Source: JAWKUK01 sp964402175
GTDB taxonomy: Bacteria; Planctomycetota; UBA1135; GCA-002686595
NCBI GenBank assembly: GCA_964402175.1
Contig: CAYOBN010000036.1
Span: 1 to 45,944, forward strand
Direction of reading: 5' to 3'
DNA length: 45,944 nt
Positions 8,244-16,832 of this stretch are shown here, piece after piece (the first letter of the stretch is position 1; each line of letters starts with the position of its first letter). A model generated the notes under the pieces. It had not been told where the DNA came from. It saw nothing but the letters and a program-made list of their open reading frames with translations, and ran no database searches. The translations under genes and the position numbers were made by a program.

Positions 8244-9335
8244 ATGAGCGAAGTGGCGACGACCGCGTTCCCGATCGAGGTCCTGCAGCGCTTCGCGGCG
8301 CGGGTCTTCATGCACCACGGAGTGCCGGAGGCCGACGCAGCGACGGCCGCCGAGGTGCTCGCTGCTTCGGACCTGCGCGGGATCGACTCCCACGGCGTCG
8401 CGCGCCTCTGGTGTTACCACGACATGCTGCGCGCGGGCCGCATCAACCCGCGCCCCACGCCGCGCATCGTGCGCGAGAGCCCCAGCACCGCGACGGTCGA
8501 TGGCGACAACGGGCTCGGCCTCGTCGTCGGCCCCTGGGCCAATCGCGTCGCGATCCAGAAGGCGCGCGAAGTCGGCAGCGGCTGGGTCAGCGTCTGCAAC
8601 ACGAACCATTACGGCATCGCCGGGTACTACGTGCTCGAAGCCGTGCGCGCGGGTCAGATCGGTTGGTCGATGACCAACACGACGAAGCTCGTCGCGCCGC
8701 TGTGGGGCGCCGAGCGCATGCTGGGCACCAACCCCATCGCGATCGCGTTCCCGGGCGGCGAGGAGCCGCCGATCGTCGTCGACCTCGCGACGTGCGCCGC
8801 GGCGTACGGCAAGGTCGAGATCGCGCGTCGACACGGGAAACCGATCCCGGACGGCTGGGCGATCGACTCCCACGGCTACGGCACCACCGACCCCGACACG
8901 ATGGTGAACGGCGGCGCGCTGCTGCCGCTCGGCGGGGACCGCGAACACGGCGGGCACAAGGGCTACGCGCTGGCGCTGGCGGTCGACGTGCTGTCGTGTG
9001 TGCTGAGCGGAGCGAACTGGGGCCCCTTCGCGCCGCCGTTCACGCTGCAGCAGCAGATCCCGGCGCGCTCCGTCGGCAAAGGCATCGGCCACTTCTTCGG
9101 CGCGATGCGGATCGACGCGTTCATCGACCCCGATGAGTTCGCGCGCCAGATCGACGACTACGTCCGCACGCTGCGCGCGACGAAGCCGGCGCCGGGCACG
9201 GATGGGCCCCTCATCCCGGGCGATCCCGAGCGCGCGGCCGAACGTGAACGGCGTGTCACGGGCATTCCGCTCGTCGCGCCGGTGGTCGCGGACCTCCAGC
9301 GTGTCGCGCGCGAGACGGGTGTACCGCTCGGTTGA
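8244..9335 (+). CDS. Malate/L-lactate/ureidoglycolate-type dehydrogenase (Ldh_2 family)
   Basis: 363-aa NAD(P)-dependent 2-hydroxyacid dehydrogenase of the malate/L-lactate dehydrogenase (YlbC/YiaK/YbiC) family. Signatures are ASDLRGIDSHGVARL near residues 41-55 with the catalytic His, NTNHYGIAGYY near 120-130, MTNTTKLVAPLWG, GTNPIAIAFP, and GGDREHGGHKGYALAL in the nucleotide-binding C-terminal half. Length is normal. A possible ribosome site, TAGGAA, lies about 7 bases before the ATG. Its tail beside lhgO suggests handling of small 2-hydroxyacids such as 2-hydroxyglutarate, malate or lactate; the exact substrate is open. Confidence 0.9.
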   Translation: MSEVATTAFPIEVLQRFAARVFMHHGVPEADAATAAEVLAASDLRGIDSHGVARLWCYHDMLRAGRINPRPTPRIVRESPSTATVDGDNGLGLVVGPWANRVAIQKAREVGSGWVSVCNTNHYGIAGYYVLEAVRAGQIGWSMTNTTKLVAPLWGAERMLGTNPIAIAFPGGEEPPIVVDLATCAAAYGKVEIARRHGKPIPDGWAIDSHGYGTTDPDTMVNGGALLPLGGDREHGGHKGYALALAVDVLSCVLSGANWGPFAPPFTLQQQIPARSVGKGIGHFFGAMRIDAFIDPDEFARQIDDYVRTLRATKPAPGTDGPLIPGDPERAAERERRVTGIPLVAPVVADLQRVARETGVPLG

Positions 9336-9388
9336 GCGGGATTTCACCTGCGCCGCGCGCAGATGGTCTATCTTGCTGGTCCAGGGTC

Positions 9389-10525
9389 ATGAAGCTGCTC
9401 CTCAAACTCGTCGTCCTTGCGGTCATCCTGTTCGGCCTCCTCGGCGTCGCCGGTTGGTTCCTCGTTCCGCCGGCCGCCAAGGGCGCCGTCGAGAAAGGCT
9501 CCAGCTACGCGTTCGGCGTGCCCGCATCGCTCTCGAAGATCGGCGCGCAGCTCGGCCTCGGCACGAGCGGCCTCGCGCTCGAGGGTTACAGCGTCGCGAG
9601 CCCCGAGGGCTTCGACGGCAAGCCGCTGCTGCAGGTGCAGAAGCTGGGCTTCGGCGTCGGCACGCGCTCGCTGCTCGGCGAGCCGAAGGTGATCGACGAG
9701 CTCGTCCTCGAAGGGTTCGAGCTGAACCTCGTGCAGAAGGGCACCGCGAGCAACCTGCTGCCGGTGCTGCAGCAGGTGAAGCGCCTCGCGGGCGGCTCGG
9801 CTTCGACGCCCGGCGAAGAGACCGGTGGCGCGGGCAGCCCCGGTCCGCGCCTCAAGGTGCGCCGCGTGCGTATCGCGGGCCTCGCCGCAGGCATCGAGGT
9901 CAGCGGCATCCCGGGCCTCGGCGATGTGTCGAAGCGCTTCGAGTTGCCCGCGTACGACGCGGATTGGTCGGCGCTGACGGGCGAACAAGGGCTCACGGTC
10001 GCGGAGCTCTCGGGCAAGCTCCTGGAGCAAGTCACCGCCAGCGCCCTCGCGAAGGGCGACGAGGTCCTGCCCGCGGCCGCGATGAAGGTCGTGCGCGCTT
10101 CGCTCGATGGAGGCCTCGCGGGGGGCCTCGCGGGAGGCCTCGGGGGCGCGCTCGACGCGGCGCGCGGTGAGCTCGAAGACAGCGCGAAGAAGGAGCTCGA
10201 CGGGCTGAAGGAGAAGGGCGTCGAACAGCTCGAGGAGCTCCAGGAGAAGGGCGCGAAGGAGCTCGATCGGGCCAAGGAGAAGGTGAACGAGCTCATCGGC
10301 AAAGAGGCGGGCGGCGCGCTCAGCGGGGTCGTCGAGGGCCTCGTCGGCGATAAACCGAAAGCGAGCGGCGAAGCCGTGACGCCGCCTGCGGAAGGTGCGC
10401 AGCAGAAGGCGAACGAGACCGTCGAGAAAGCGGCGGAGACGGTCGAGAAGGCCGTCGACAAAGCGACGGAGAAAGCGGCCGAAGGCGCGAAGAAGCTCTT
10501 CGGCGGCAAGAAACCCGGCGGCTGA
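9389..10525 (+). CDS. AsmA-like membrane-anchored protein with helical repeat tail
   Basis: 378-aa protein. It begins with a membrane anchor (MKLLLKLVVLAVILFGLLG, roughly residues 1-25). The next 230 or so residues resemble AsmA/DUF748-type proteins, with the GxxLxGYSVASPEGF, LLQVQKLGFGV and VIDELVLEGFELNL pattern. A Gly/Ala/Leu repeat (GGLAGGLAGGL) leads into a C-terminal 120 residues of Lys/Glu/Ala amphipathic helix with LEA- or apolipoprotein-like repeats such as KELDGLKEKGVEQLEELQEK. The ATG at 9389 is preferred because it starts the signal anchor; TATCTT lies 14 bases upstream. It probably sits in the periplasm, tethered to the inner membrane. Role unknown; AsmA relatives affect envelope lipid or protein assembly. 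Confidence 0.72.
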   Translation: MKLLLKLVVLAVILFGLLGVAGWFLVPPAAKGAVEKGSSYAFGVPASLSKIGAQLGLGTSGLALEGYSVASPEGFDGKPLLQVQKLGFGVGTRSLLGEPKVIDELVLEGFELNLVQKGTASNLLPVLQQVKRLAGGSASTPGEETGGAGSPGPRLKVRRVRIAGLAAGIEVSGIPGLGDVSKRFELPAYDADWSALTGEQGLTVAELSGKLLEQVTASALAKGDEVLPAAAMKVVRASLDGGLAGGLAGGLGGALDAARGELEDSAKKELDGLKEKGVEQLEELQEKGAKELDRAKEKVNELIGKEAGGALSGVVEGLVGDKPKASGEAVTPPAEGAQQKANETVEKAAETVEKAVDKATEKAAEGAKKLFGGKKPGG

Positions 10526-10537
10526 GCGCGCGCGGCC

Positions 10538-12106
10538 TCAGTGGCCGGCTTCGGAGTACCCGAGCGCCTGCAGGCGCCGCACCGTGTCGGCGCTCTGCGT
10601 CGGATCGAAGCGTGACGCGCGCACCTGCGCGCGGCCGTCGTAACCGTCGAGCGCCGCGCGGAGCCGTGCCAGGTGCGCCGCTTCGCTGGGCTCCGCGCTG
10701 AGGTCGCGGAGCTCCCCGGGGTCGCGCTCGAGGTCGTACAGGCGCTCCAGACCGAGGTACGGCGCCCGGATGTACTTGCGGCTGCCGAGCCGCGCGGCGC
10801 GGGGCTTCTGGTCGTTCCACCAGCGCGCGCTGCGCTCGTCGAAGCTGGGCTCGACCTTCGGACCGGGCTGAGTCGCCTCCGTGAAGAGCGCGCGCTCCGG
10901 CAGCCCGGGACCTTGCAAGAACGTGGGCCGAAGGTCGAGGCCCTCCCCCTGCACGGGCGCGCCGAGCAGCGCCAGCACGGTCGGCGCGATGTCGATGTGC
11001 GACACCGGCGCGGCGACGACGTGCCCTGTGGGCACTCCTGGGCCGCGCAGGACCAGCGGCACGTGCACGTCGGTCTGGTGCACACCCAGGCCGTGGTTCC
11101 AGAAGTTCGGGTGCTCCCAGAACGTCTCGCCGTGATCGGCCGTGACGACGACGAGGGTGTCCGCCAGGAGCCCGCGTGCTTCGAGCCCGACGAGGAGCTG
11201 CCCGAGCGCCGCATCCATCGCGCGCACCTCGCCCGCGTAGAGCGCTGCGAGCGCGCGGTCTTCGTCCGTCGGCGTCGCGGGCGGCGCATCGGCGAGCTCG
11301 CGTGTGAGCCCCTCTGCGACGACCTTCGCGACGCCGAGGGGCGCTCCGAGCGCCGCACGCTGCTGGGCCTCGACCGCCGCGCCGATGCGCGCCAGCGTGC
11401 CCCCGGGAGGAGCATGGCCGCCGGCCGGCACGTACGGCGCGTGGGGATCGAAGTAGTGCACGAAGAGGAAGAGCCGCCCGTCGCGCTCGAACCCGCGCCG
11501 CGCGCGCACGACGTCGACGTGGGCGAGGGCTGCGGCGGTCACACGCTCTGCGCTGCGCTGGTCCTGGTCCGCGCCCGCGGCGCCGACGCCGACGTCGAAG
11601 TCCTGGTCGAAGTGGTCGAAGCCCTGGTCGAAGCCGAAGCGCCGGTCGAGGGCGAACGAGCCCAGGAACGCGGCGCACCAGAAGCCGAGACCGCCCAGGC
11701 GCTCGGCCAGCGTCACGTTGGCGGGATCGAGCACGAACCCATTCCGAGGCACACCATGGGTCCGCGGCAGGTCCCCCGTCACGATCGAGGTGTGCGCCGC
11801 GAGCGTCGTCGCCGCGGCCGCGGTGCAGTCCCGGTACAGGGTGCCCTCGCGCGCCAGGGTGTCGAAGGCGGGGGTCGGGCCCGCTTTGCCCCCGTAGGGC
11901 CCCAGATGGTCCGCCCGCGTGGTGTCGAAGCTCACGAGCAGCACGTGGCGCGGTGCCGGAGCACGACCTGGTCCTGCAGCGCGCTCGGCATCGCGACATC
12001 CGGTCGCAACCAGCAACGTCGCGAGCAACGCCGCTGGGCGAGGGCATGAGAATGAGAAACCGAAGAGTGCCGCCACGCGGGAGGCCAGTGTAGGCCGCTG
12101 GGCCAT
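10538..12106 (-). CDS. Sulfatase-fold (alkaline phosphatase superfamily) lipoprotein
   Basis: 522-aa protein with a lipoprotein-type N-terminus (lipobox VATG-C37) and a sulfatase-fold domain. Metal-binding features include VSFDTTRADHLGPYG (58-72) and VVTADHGETFWEH. The active-site segment reads TLAAHTSIVTG (101-111). In formylglycine sulfatases this segment is C/S-x-P-S-R-x4-T-G, so Thr 101 occupies the nucleophile position and neither the Cys/Ser nor the Arg is present. It is therefore unlikely to be a classical sulfatase. A phosphodiesterase, phosphatase or phosphotransferase activity is more plausible (inference). It ends 12 bases from the convergent AsmA-like gene and is divergent from the sugar dehydrogenase. 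Confidence 0.85.
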   Translation of the reverse strand: MAQRPTLASRVAALFGFSFSCPRPAALLATLLVATGCRDAERAAGPGRAPAPRHVLLVSFDTTRADHLGPYGGKAGPTPAFDTLAREGTLYRDCTAAAATTLAAHTSIVTGDLPRTHGVPRNGFVLDPANVTLAERLGGLGFWCAAFLGSFALDRRFGFDQGFDHFDQDFDVGVGAAGADQDQRSAERVTAAALAHVDVVRARRGFERDGRLFLFVHYFDPHAPYVPAGGHAPPGGTLARIGAAVEAQQRAALGAPLGVAKVVAEGLTRELADAPPATPTDEDRALAALYAGEVRAMDAALGQLLVGLEARGLLADTLVVVTADHGETFWEHPNFWNHGLGVHQTDVHVPLVLRGPGVPTGHVVAAPVSHIDIAPTVLALLGAPVQGEGLDLRPTFLQGPGLPERALFTEATQPGPKVEPSFDERSARWWNDQKPRAARLGSRKYIRAPYLGLERLYDLERDPGELRDLSAEPSEAAHLARLRAALDGYDGRAQVRASRFDPTQSADTVRRLQALGYSEAGH

Positions 12107-12317
12107 CGCTTGGACACGAACCGTGTCGCCTCTTTTGCGACGTGGGGTAGCTTGTACGGTAGGCAGGCTCTGATCCCAGGTCGGGATCGGCGGCCCCGAC
12201 CAGGGAACCCGCTTGACTCCCCGAGCGGAGCCCTCGAAGCTTCATCTCCTCGGGGCTACGGTGTCCCAGAACGCGCGCGAACGGCCCCGCCGCCGCGCCC
12301 TCGACCCCTCTCCTTCC

Positions 12318-13913
12318 ATGCTGCGTAGCACGTCCATCCTCAGCGCCCTCGCGCTCGCGTCGTTGACGCTCGCGCCCGAGGCTCCGGCGCAGGCGCTCAA
12401 GACCGAGCTCTTCGCCCAGGGCTTCGCGAGCCCCGTCTTCATCACCCAGGCCCCCGGCGACGCCTCGCGGCACTTCGTCGTCGAGCAGGCGGGTCGCATC
12501 CGCGTCGTCCAGAACGGTGTGGTCCTCACCACCCCGTTCATCGATCTGCGGTCCGCCGTCGGTGGCCCCGTCGTCAGCGGCGGCGAGCGCGGCCTGCTCG
12601 GCCTCGCCTTCCACCCGGACTACCAGAACAACGGCCGCTTCTTCGTGAACTACACCGGCTCGGGCGGTCACACGCGCATCGCCGAGTACGCCGTCACGGG
12701 CGACCCGAACGTCGCGAGCAACACGCTCGTCCAGACGCTCATCACGGTCAACCAGGACTTCTCGAACCACAACGGCGGCTGCATCCACTTCGGCCCCGAT
12801 GGGAAGCTCTTCATCGGCATGGGCGACGGCGGCTCGGGCAACGACCCGAACAACCGCGCGCAGAGCCCGACGAGCAACCTCGGCAAGATGCTGCGCCTCG
12901 ACGTCGACCTGCCGCCGCCGCACATCCCGCTCGACAACCCGTTCGTCGGCGCCGGCGGCTTCAACGACGAGATCTGGGCCATCGGCCTGCGGAACCCGTG
13001 GCGTTGGAGCTTCGACCGTCTGACCGGTGACTTCTTCATCGGCGACGTCGGCCAGAACGCCCGCGAAGAGGTCAGCTTCGGCGCCGCGGGCGTCGGCGGC
13101 CTCAACTACGGTTGGCGCTGCATGGAAGGCTTCCGCTGCACCGGCCTCTCGGGCTGCACCTGCAACGCGGCGGCCCTGACGATGCCGATCCACGAGTACA
13201 ACACGGGCGGCGGGAACTGCTCCGTCGTCGGTGGCTACGTCTACCGCGGCAGCGCGATCCCGGGCCTCGAAGGCACCTACTTCTTCGCGGACTACTGCTC
13301 GAGCCAGATCTGGAGCCTGCGTTACGACACCGCCACCAGCACCGTGTCGCAGTTCACCAGCCGCACGGTCGAGCTGCGCCCGGCCGCGCCGAACACCATC
13401 ACCTCGATCACGAGCTTCGGTGAGGACCTCGCCGGTGAGCTCTACATCGTCGAGCAGGGTGGTCAGATCTGGAAGATCGTCCAGGACTGCGATGCGACCG
13501 TCTACTGCTCGGGTCAGCCGAACAGCACCGGTCAGCCGGCGAACCTCGCGACCCTCGGGACATACTCGATCGCCGCGAACGACCTGGTCCTCTCGGTCAG
13601 CGGCCTCCCGGCCTTCTCCGCGGGCATCATGTTCTACGGCGGCGCCCGCGCGAGCGCTCCGAGCGGCCAGGGCACGGTCTGCGTCAGCGGCACCGCGAGC
13701 CAGCCGGTCCTGCGCATGGCGCCGGTGCTCGTCTCCGACCTGCTCGGCATCGTGAACCGCGTCGTGAACATGAACGATCCGCAGCAGAGCGTCGGCGCGG
13801 GTGCGATCCTCCCGGGCCAGACCTGGCGCTTCCAGTACTGGTACCGCGACGCCATCGGCGGCCAGTCGACCTGGAACTACAGCAGCGCGACCGAGATCCT
13901 GTTCTGCCCCTGA
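12318..13913 (+). CDS. Secreted PQQ-dependent sugar dehydrogenase with extra C-terminal domain
   Basis: 531-aa secreted protein. The signal peptide is MLRSTSILSALALASLTLA and following residues, to about Ala 26, which selects the ATG at 12318. The beta-propeller has GSDH/Hhip family signatures: GERGLLGLAFHPDY, HNGGCIHFGPDGKLFIGMGD, GLRNPWRWSFD, FFIGDVGQN and YFFADYCSSQIW. It should oxidise aldose sugars using PQQ, or may be a sugar-binding relative. From about residue 392 a separate domain of about 140 residues begins with CDATVYCSGQPNSTGQP and ends in EILFCP. I have seen such tails on secreted planctomycete proteins, but I cannot name a Pfam family for it. No PQQ biosynthesis gene is in the window. 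Confidence 0.9.
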   Translation: MLRSTSILSALALASLTLAPEAPAQALKTELFAQGFASPVFITQAPGDASRHFVVEQAGRIRVVQNGVVLTTPFIDLRSAVGGPVVSGGERGLLGLAFHPDYQNNGRFFVNYTGSGGHTRIAEYAVTGDPNVASNTLVQTLITVNQDFSNHNGGCIHFGPDGKLFIGMGDGGSGNDPNNRAQSPTSNLGKMLRLDVDLPPPHIPLDNPFVGAGGFNDEIWAIGLRNPWRWSFDRLTGDFFIGDVGQNAREEVSFGAAGVGGLNYGWRCMEGFRCTGLSGCTCNAAALTMPIHEYNTGGGNCSVVGGYVYRGSAIPGLEGTYFFADYCSSQIWSLRYDTATSTVSQFTSRTVELRPAAPNTITSITSFGEDLAGELYIVEQGGQIWKIVQDCDATVYCSGQPNSTGQPANLATLGTYSIAANDLVLSVSGLPAFSAGIMFYGGARASAPSGQGTVCVSGTASQPVLRMAPVLVSDLLGIVNRVVNMNDPQQSVGAGAILPGQTWRFQYWYRDAIGGQSTWNYSSATEILFCP

Positions 13914-13933
13914 TCGGCGCACGGGATGTACGC

Positions 13934-13974
13934 AGCGGTACCCGCTGGACTTGCGCAGTCCAGCGGGTACCGCT
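13934..13974. terminator. Bidirectional terminator, perfect 18-bp stem
   Basis: Bases 13934-13951 are the exact reverse complement of 13957-13974, with a five-base loop (tgcgc). It sits 20 bases after the sugar dehydrogenase stop and 57 bases from the stop of the convergent DUF4340 gene. Only a short T run (cgtttc) follows on the plus strand. It very likely terminates both convergent units. Confidence 0.8.
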
Positions 13975-14031
13975 CGTTTCGGGGCAAACGCGTCGCGTGG
14001 TGACTGCGGCGCCGCTCGCAGGCGCCAGGCT

Positions 14032-14955
14032 TCAGCGCAGGCGCAGCGCGTAACCCGTCAGGCGCTGCACCGTCGCGGGGCGCAGCCCCAGCACGAAGTC
14101 GCCGCCCGCGCCGACCGCGGGCACGAGCCCATCGCGCGCACCCTCCGCGATCCGCGCCGTGTACTCCGTCGCACCGAGCGCGCGCGTGACGCGCACCTCG
14201 AGCTGAAGCGGGTCGAACTCTGGACCCGCCGTCGCCGCGAGGATGCGCTCGGGGAACGCTGTCACGAGGCCGCGCACAAAGCCCTCGGCCGCGTCGCGAT
14301 CGACGTCGCGCCCGTCGTGATCCTGCCAACGGCCGGTGCCGCTCGGATCGAGCGCGAGGTGGAAGCTCTGCAGCTCCCCCGCCGCGTCGCGCACCTGCCC
14401 CTCCACGCGCAAGATCTGCGCGACGTCGAGCGGGACGAGCGCTTCGGCTTTGCGCCACGCCTGCACGTCCGTGGAGAGCGGCGGCAGCGCGCCGTAACCG
14501 TACACCGCGTCCCGTCCCGCGGGTCGCACGTAGGCCAGACCATCCGCCGCGCGCGCGACGTGCACATCGACGACGGTGGCCCCGGCTCCGTTCTGCACGA
14601 CGAGGTGCTGCGCGTCGCTGGCGCCGAGTCCCAGCCCCGCATGGCGCTCCGGGTCCTCGGTGACGAGGTCCAAGGTCGTCAGGTCCACGAGCCGCTCGAG
14701 CAAGCGCTCGACCTGCGCCGTCTCGGCGGGGAACCCGAAGAGGTCCGGCAGGACCCAGCGCTCGCCTTCGCGGGCGACGACGACGCGTCGCTCGCCCGCG
14801 CGCAGCTCGATCCGCGCGGCCTCCCGGGGTGTGAGGCCCGGCGCCAAGCGCTCGATCGGCCGCAGCGGCGGGCCTTCGTCGCCGCCGACTCCGTACGCGA
14901 CCGCAAGGCCCACGAACACCAGAGCGAGCGCGATGTTGCGGCGCGCGATCCTCAT
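14032..14955 (-). CDS. DUF4340 domain protein of a Gld-type ABC operon
   Basis: 307-aa protein with one N-terminal membrane anchor (IALALVFVGLAVAYGVG) and an extracytoplasmic DUF4340-type region built from segments such as RIELRAGERRVVVAREGERWVLPD and LLERLVDLTTLDLVTEDPERHAGLGL. The ATG at 14955 overlaps the gldG-like stop as ATGA. DUF4340 proteins commonly follow GldA/GldF/GldG-like ABC genes. The role is unknown; a periplasmic partner of the transporter is the simplest reading. Confidence 0.85.
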   Translation of the reverse strand: MRIARRNIALALVFVGLAVAYGVGGDEGPPLRPIERLAPGLTPREAARIELRAGERRVVVAREGERWVLPDLFGFPAETAQVERLLERLVDLTTLDLVTEDPERHAGLGLGASDAQHLVVQNGAGATVVDVHVARAADGLAYVRPAGRDAVYGYGALPPLSTDVQAWRKAEALVPLDVAQILRVEGQVRDAAGELQSFHLALDPSGTGRWQDHDGRDVDRDAAEGFVRGLVTAFPERILAATAGPEFDPLQLEVRVTRALGATEYTARIAEGARDGLVPAVGAGGDFVLGLRPATVQRLTGYALRLR

Positions 14956-16832
14956 CGTCCTGCTCCCGCGGCCCGGCGCCGCTCGTAGAGGTTCCAGCCG
15001 AACCCGACGGCCAACACGAGCGTCAGCGCGGCTGCGATCGGCGCGAGCAGCGTGCGCCACCGGCGCCTGCGCGCGGCCGCGGTCGCGCGGTCCTCGGCCA
15101 GCTCGCGCGCGCGCCGCTCCGTCTCCGTCACGAAGGGATCGGCGTCGACGAGGCCCTCGGCGGCGCGGGCCTCCGCCACAAAATCGACGAGCGGCCGGTC
15201 GCGCGGCACACGCGAGCGCAAGCCGATCAGGTCCTCATCGAGGGTCAGCCAGTCGACGAGGTTCTCGAGGAAGAGCGCCCCGCCGCCCTGCGCAAACTCC
15301 ATGAGCAGCCCCTCGCGCTCGGACTGGGCCGGGTCCCGCAGCCAATCCGCGTCCCCCACCACGACGATCGTCCCCGGCCGCGCGTCCGCAGGCAACGGCG
15401 CCGCGGGCACCTCCGCGGTGGCACCGGGGCCCGAGAGCGGGTCCCGCGCCAGGGGCACGGGTCGCCCGGCGAAGGCGCTCGGCAGGGCCCCCGTGAACGC
15501 CGCGGCCAGCACGTAGCGCCCGCCGGGGTCGGCGCTGACGGAGCGTGTGACCCCGACGACGTCGTCGCGTTCGCTCGGCAGCGCACCGAGCACCCCAGCG
15601 AGGCGCGCGCGCGGGCTGGTCCATGCGAGGTCTTCGCGGCGCACGCCGCTCGGCCGGGCGCGCTTCTGCGAGTCGCGCAGCGGATGCGCCCACCAGAACG
15701 TCACGCGGTCGAGGTCGCGCGTCGGCGGCAGCTCCTGCGAGAGGCCCGCGCGGCGCACCGACAGCACCGCGGGCGACGTGACGAGCGCCGCGCTCTGCGC
15801 GCCACCGCGCCGGTACGCGCCGTGGGTCGTGTGCGCAGCGGGCTCGAGGTCCCAGAGGTGCCGCGGCCAGACCTCGATGCCGAGGGTGCCGAGCAGGTTG
15901 CCGAGCTCGCCGTCCAGCGGGCTGCGCGGCGCCGCGGGCCGAGCCTGTCCGGTGCGCCAGTTGAACACGGGGTCATCGACGGCCAGCAAGAGCGCGCCGC
16001 CGCGCTGCACGAACCGATCGAGCTCGAAGACCGCGCGCTCGTGCACGGGCTGCGACGCGACCGCGACGACGACATCGATGTCGCCTGCCACGGGGAGGCC
16101 CTCTTCGAGCCCGCGCACCTCGCGCACCTCGCGCGTCCGCGCGAGCAACGCCGCCACGGCGCCGAAGGTCGGCCAGCCGCGTGCGACTTCGCGCGCGAGC
16201 GCCGCCTGCTCCGCGGCGGGCCCGCTCTGCCCTTCCGGCTGCGTCGGCACCGTCGCAGTGAGCGGCATTCCGTAGAGCCCGACGACCACCGGCCGGTCGC
16301 GCTGGAGAGCGTGCACCGCCGCGGCGAACTGGACCTCGAAGCGCCACGGCGCGATGTAAGGGATCACCTGCTCCCGGCCGCGCTGGCGCAGGACCACACC
16401 GAGCCAGATCTCCTCTTCGACCGTCTCCGTCGCCCGCACGCGCACCTCGGTGCGCGGCCGGACACCGGAGCGGAGCGCTTCGGTGCGCGCCGAGCTGGAC
16501 GTGACAGGGTCGAAGTCGACGACTTCGAGGCGCCCACGGGCCAGCGCGCGCAGCTCCGCCAACTGCGCTTCGACCCGCGCGCGCGCGAGCTGCACATCCC
16601 CCAGCTCCGTGTCGCGCGTGAAGTACGTGCGCACTTGGAGGGGCTCGGTCAGCCCGCCGAGGATGCGCTGCGTCGCGGGCGCCAGCGTGAAGAGCTGGTC
16701 CTCCGACAGATCCCGGCGCAGCGTGAGGCGGTCCGCCGCCAAGAGGTTCCCGAGCACCACGATGCCCAGGAGCAGCGCGACCGAGAGCCAGGTGTTGAAG
16801 CGCTCTTCGCGCCGTGTGAAAGGCCGCTGCAT
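14952..16832 (-). CDS. GldG-like ABC transporter auxiliary protein
   Basis: 626-aa protein of the GldG / ABC_transp_aux type: an N-terminal transmembrane helix (VALLLGIVVLGNLLAADRL, near residues 17-35), a large periplasmic region with LSEDQLFTLAPATQRIL, EPLQVRTYFTRD and PVVVGLYGMPLTAT, and a C-terminal helix (LAPIAAALTLVLAVGFGWNL) followed by a basic tail. The frame runs upstream to 17606, but the ATG at 16832 shares one base with the permease stop (TGATG) and gives the expected N-terminus. In Bacteroidota GldG works with GldA and GldF in gliding. In planctomycetes its substrate is not known. Confidence 0.88.
   Translation of the reverse strand: MQRPFTRREERFNTWLSVALLLGIVVLGNLLAADRLTLRRDLSEDQLFTLAPATQRILGGLTEPLQVRTYFTRDTELGDVQLARARVEAQLAELRALARGRLEVVDFDPVTSSSARTEALRSGVRPRTEVRVRATETVEEEIWLGVVLRQRGREQVIPYIAPWRFEVQFAAAVHALQRDRPVVVGLYGMPLTATVPTQPEGQSGPAAEQAALAREVARGWPTFGAVAALLARTREVREVRGLEEGLPVAGDIDVVVAVASQPVHERAVFELDRFVQRGGALLLAVDDPVFNWRTGQARPAAPRSPLDGELGNLLGTLGIEVWPRHLWDLEPAAHTTHGAYRRGGAQSAALVTSPAVLSVRRAGLSQELPPTRDLDRVTFWWAHPLRDSQKRARPSGVRREDLAWTSPRARLAGVLGALPSERDDVVGVTRSVSADPGGRYVLAAAFTGALPSAFAGRPVPLARDPLSGPGATAEVPAAPLPADARPGTIVVVGDADWLRDPAQSEREGLLMEFAQGGGALFLENLVDWLTLDEDLIGLRSRVPRDRPLVDFVAEARAAEGLVDADPFVTETERRARELAEDRATAAARRRRWRTLLAPIAAALTLVLAVGFGWNLYERRRAAGAGR

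Noticed and set aside
12107..12317. A promoter pair in the divergent region between the sulfatase-fold and sugar dehydrogenase genes
   Set aside because: Several TAnnnT boxes occur, for example TACGGT at 12257-12262, but none has a convincing -35 partner or a distinctive position, so I do not annotate one.
10320..13922. 1200-codon open frame on the minus strand
   Set aside because: It is antisense to the sugar dehydrogenase and out of frame with the sulfatase-fold gene; the translation is Arg/Ala-rich shadow sequence typical of GC-rich DNA, without recognisable motifs.
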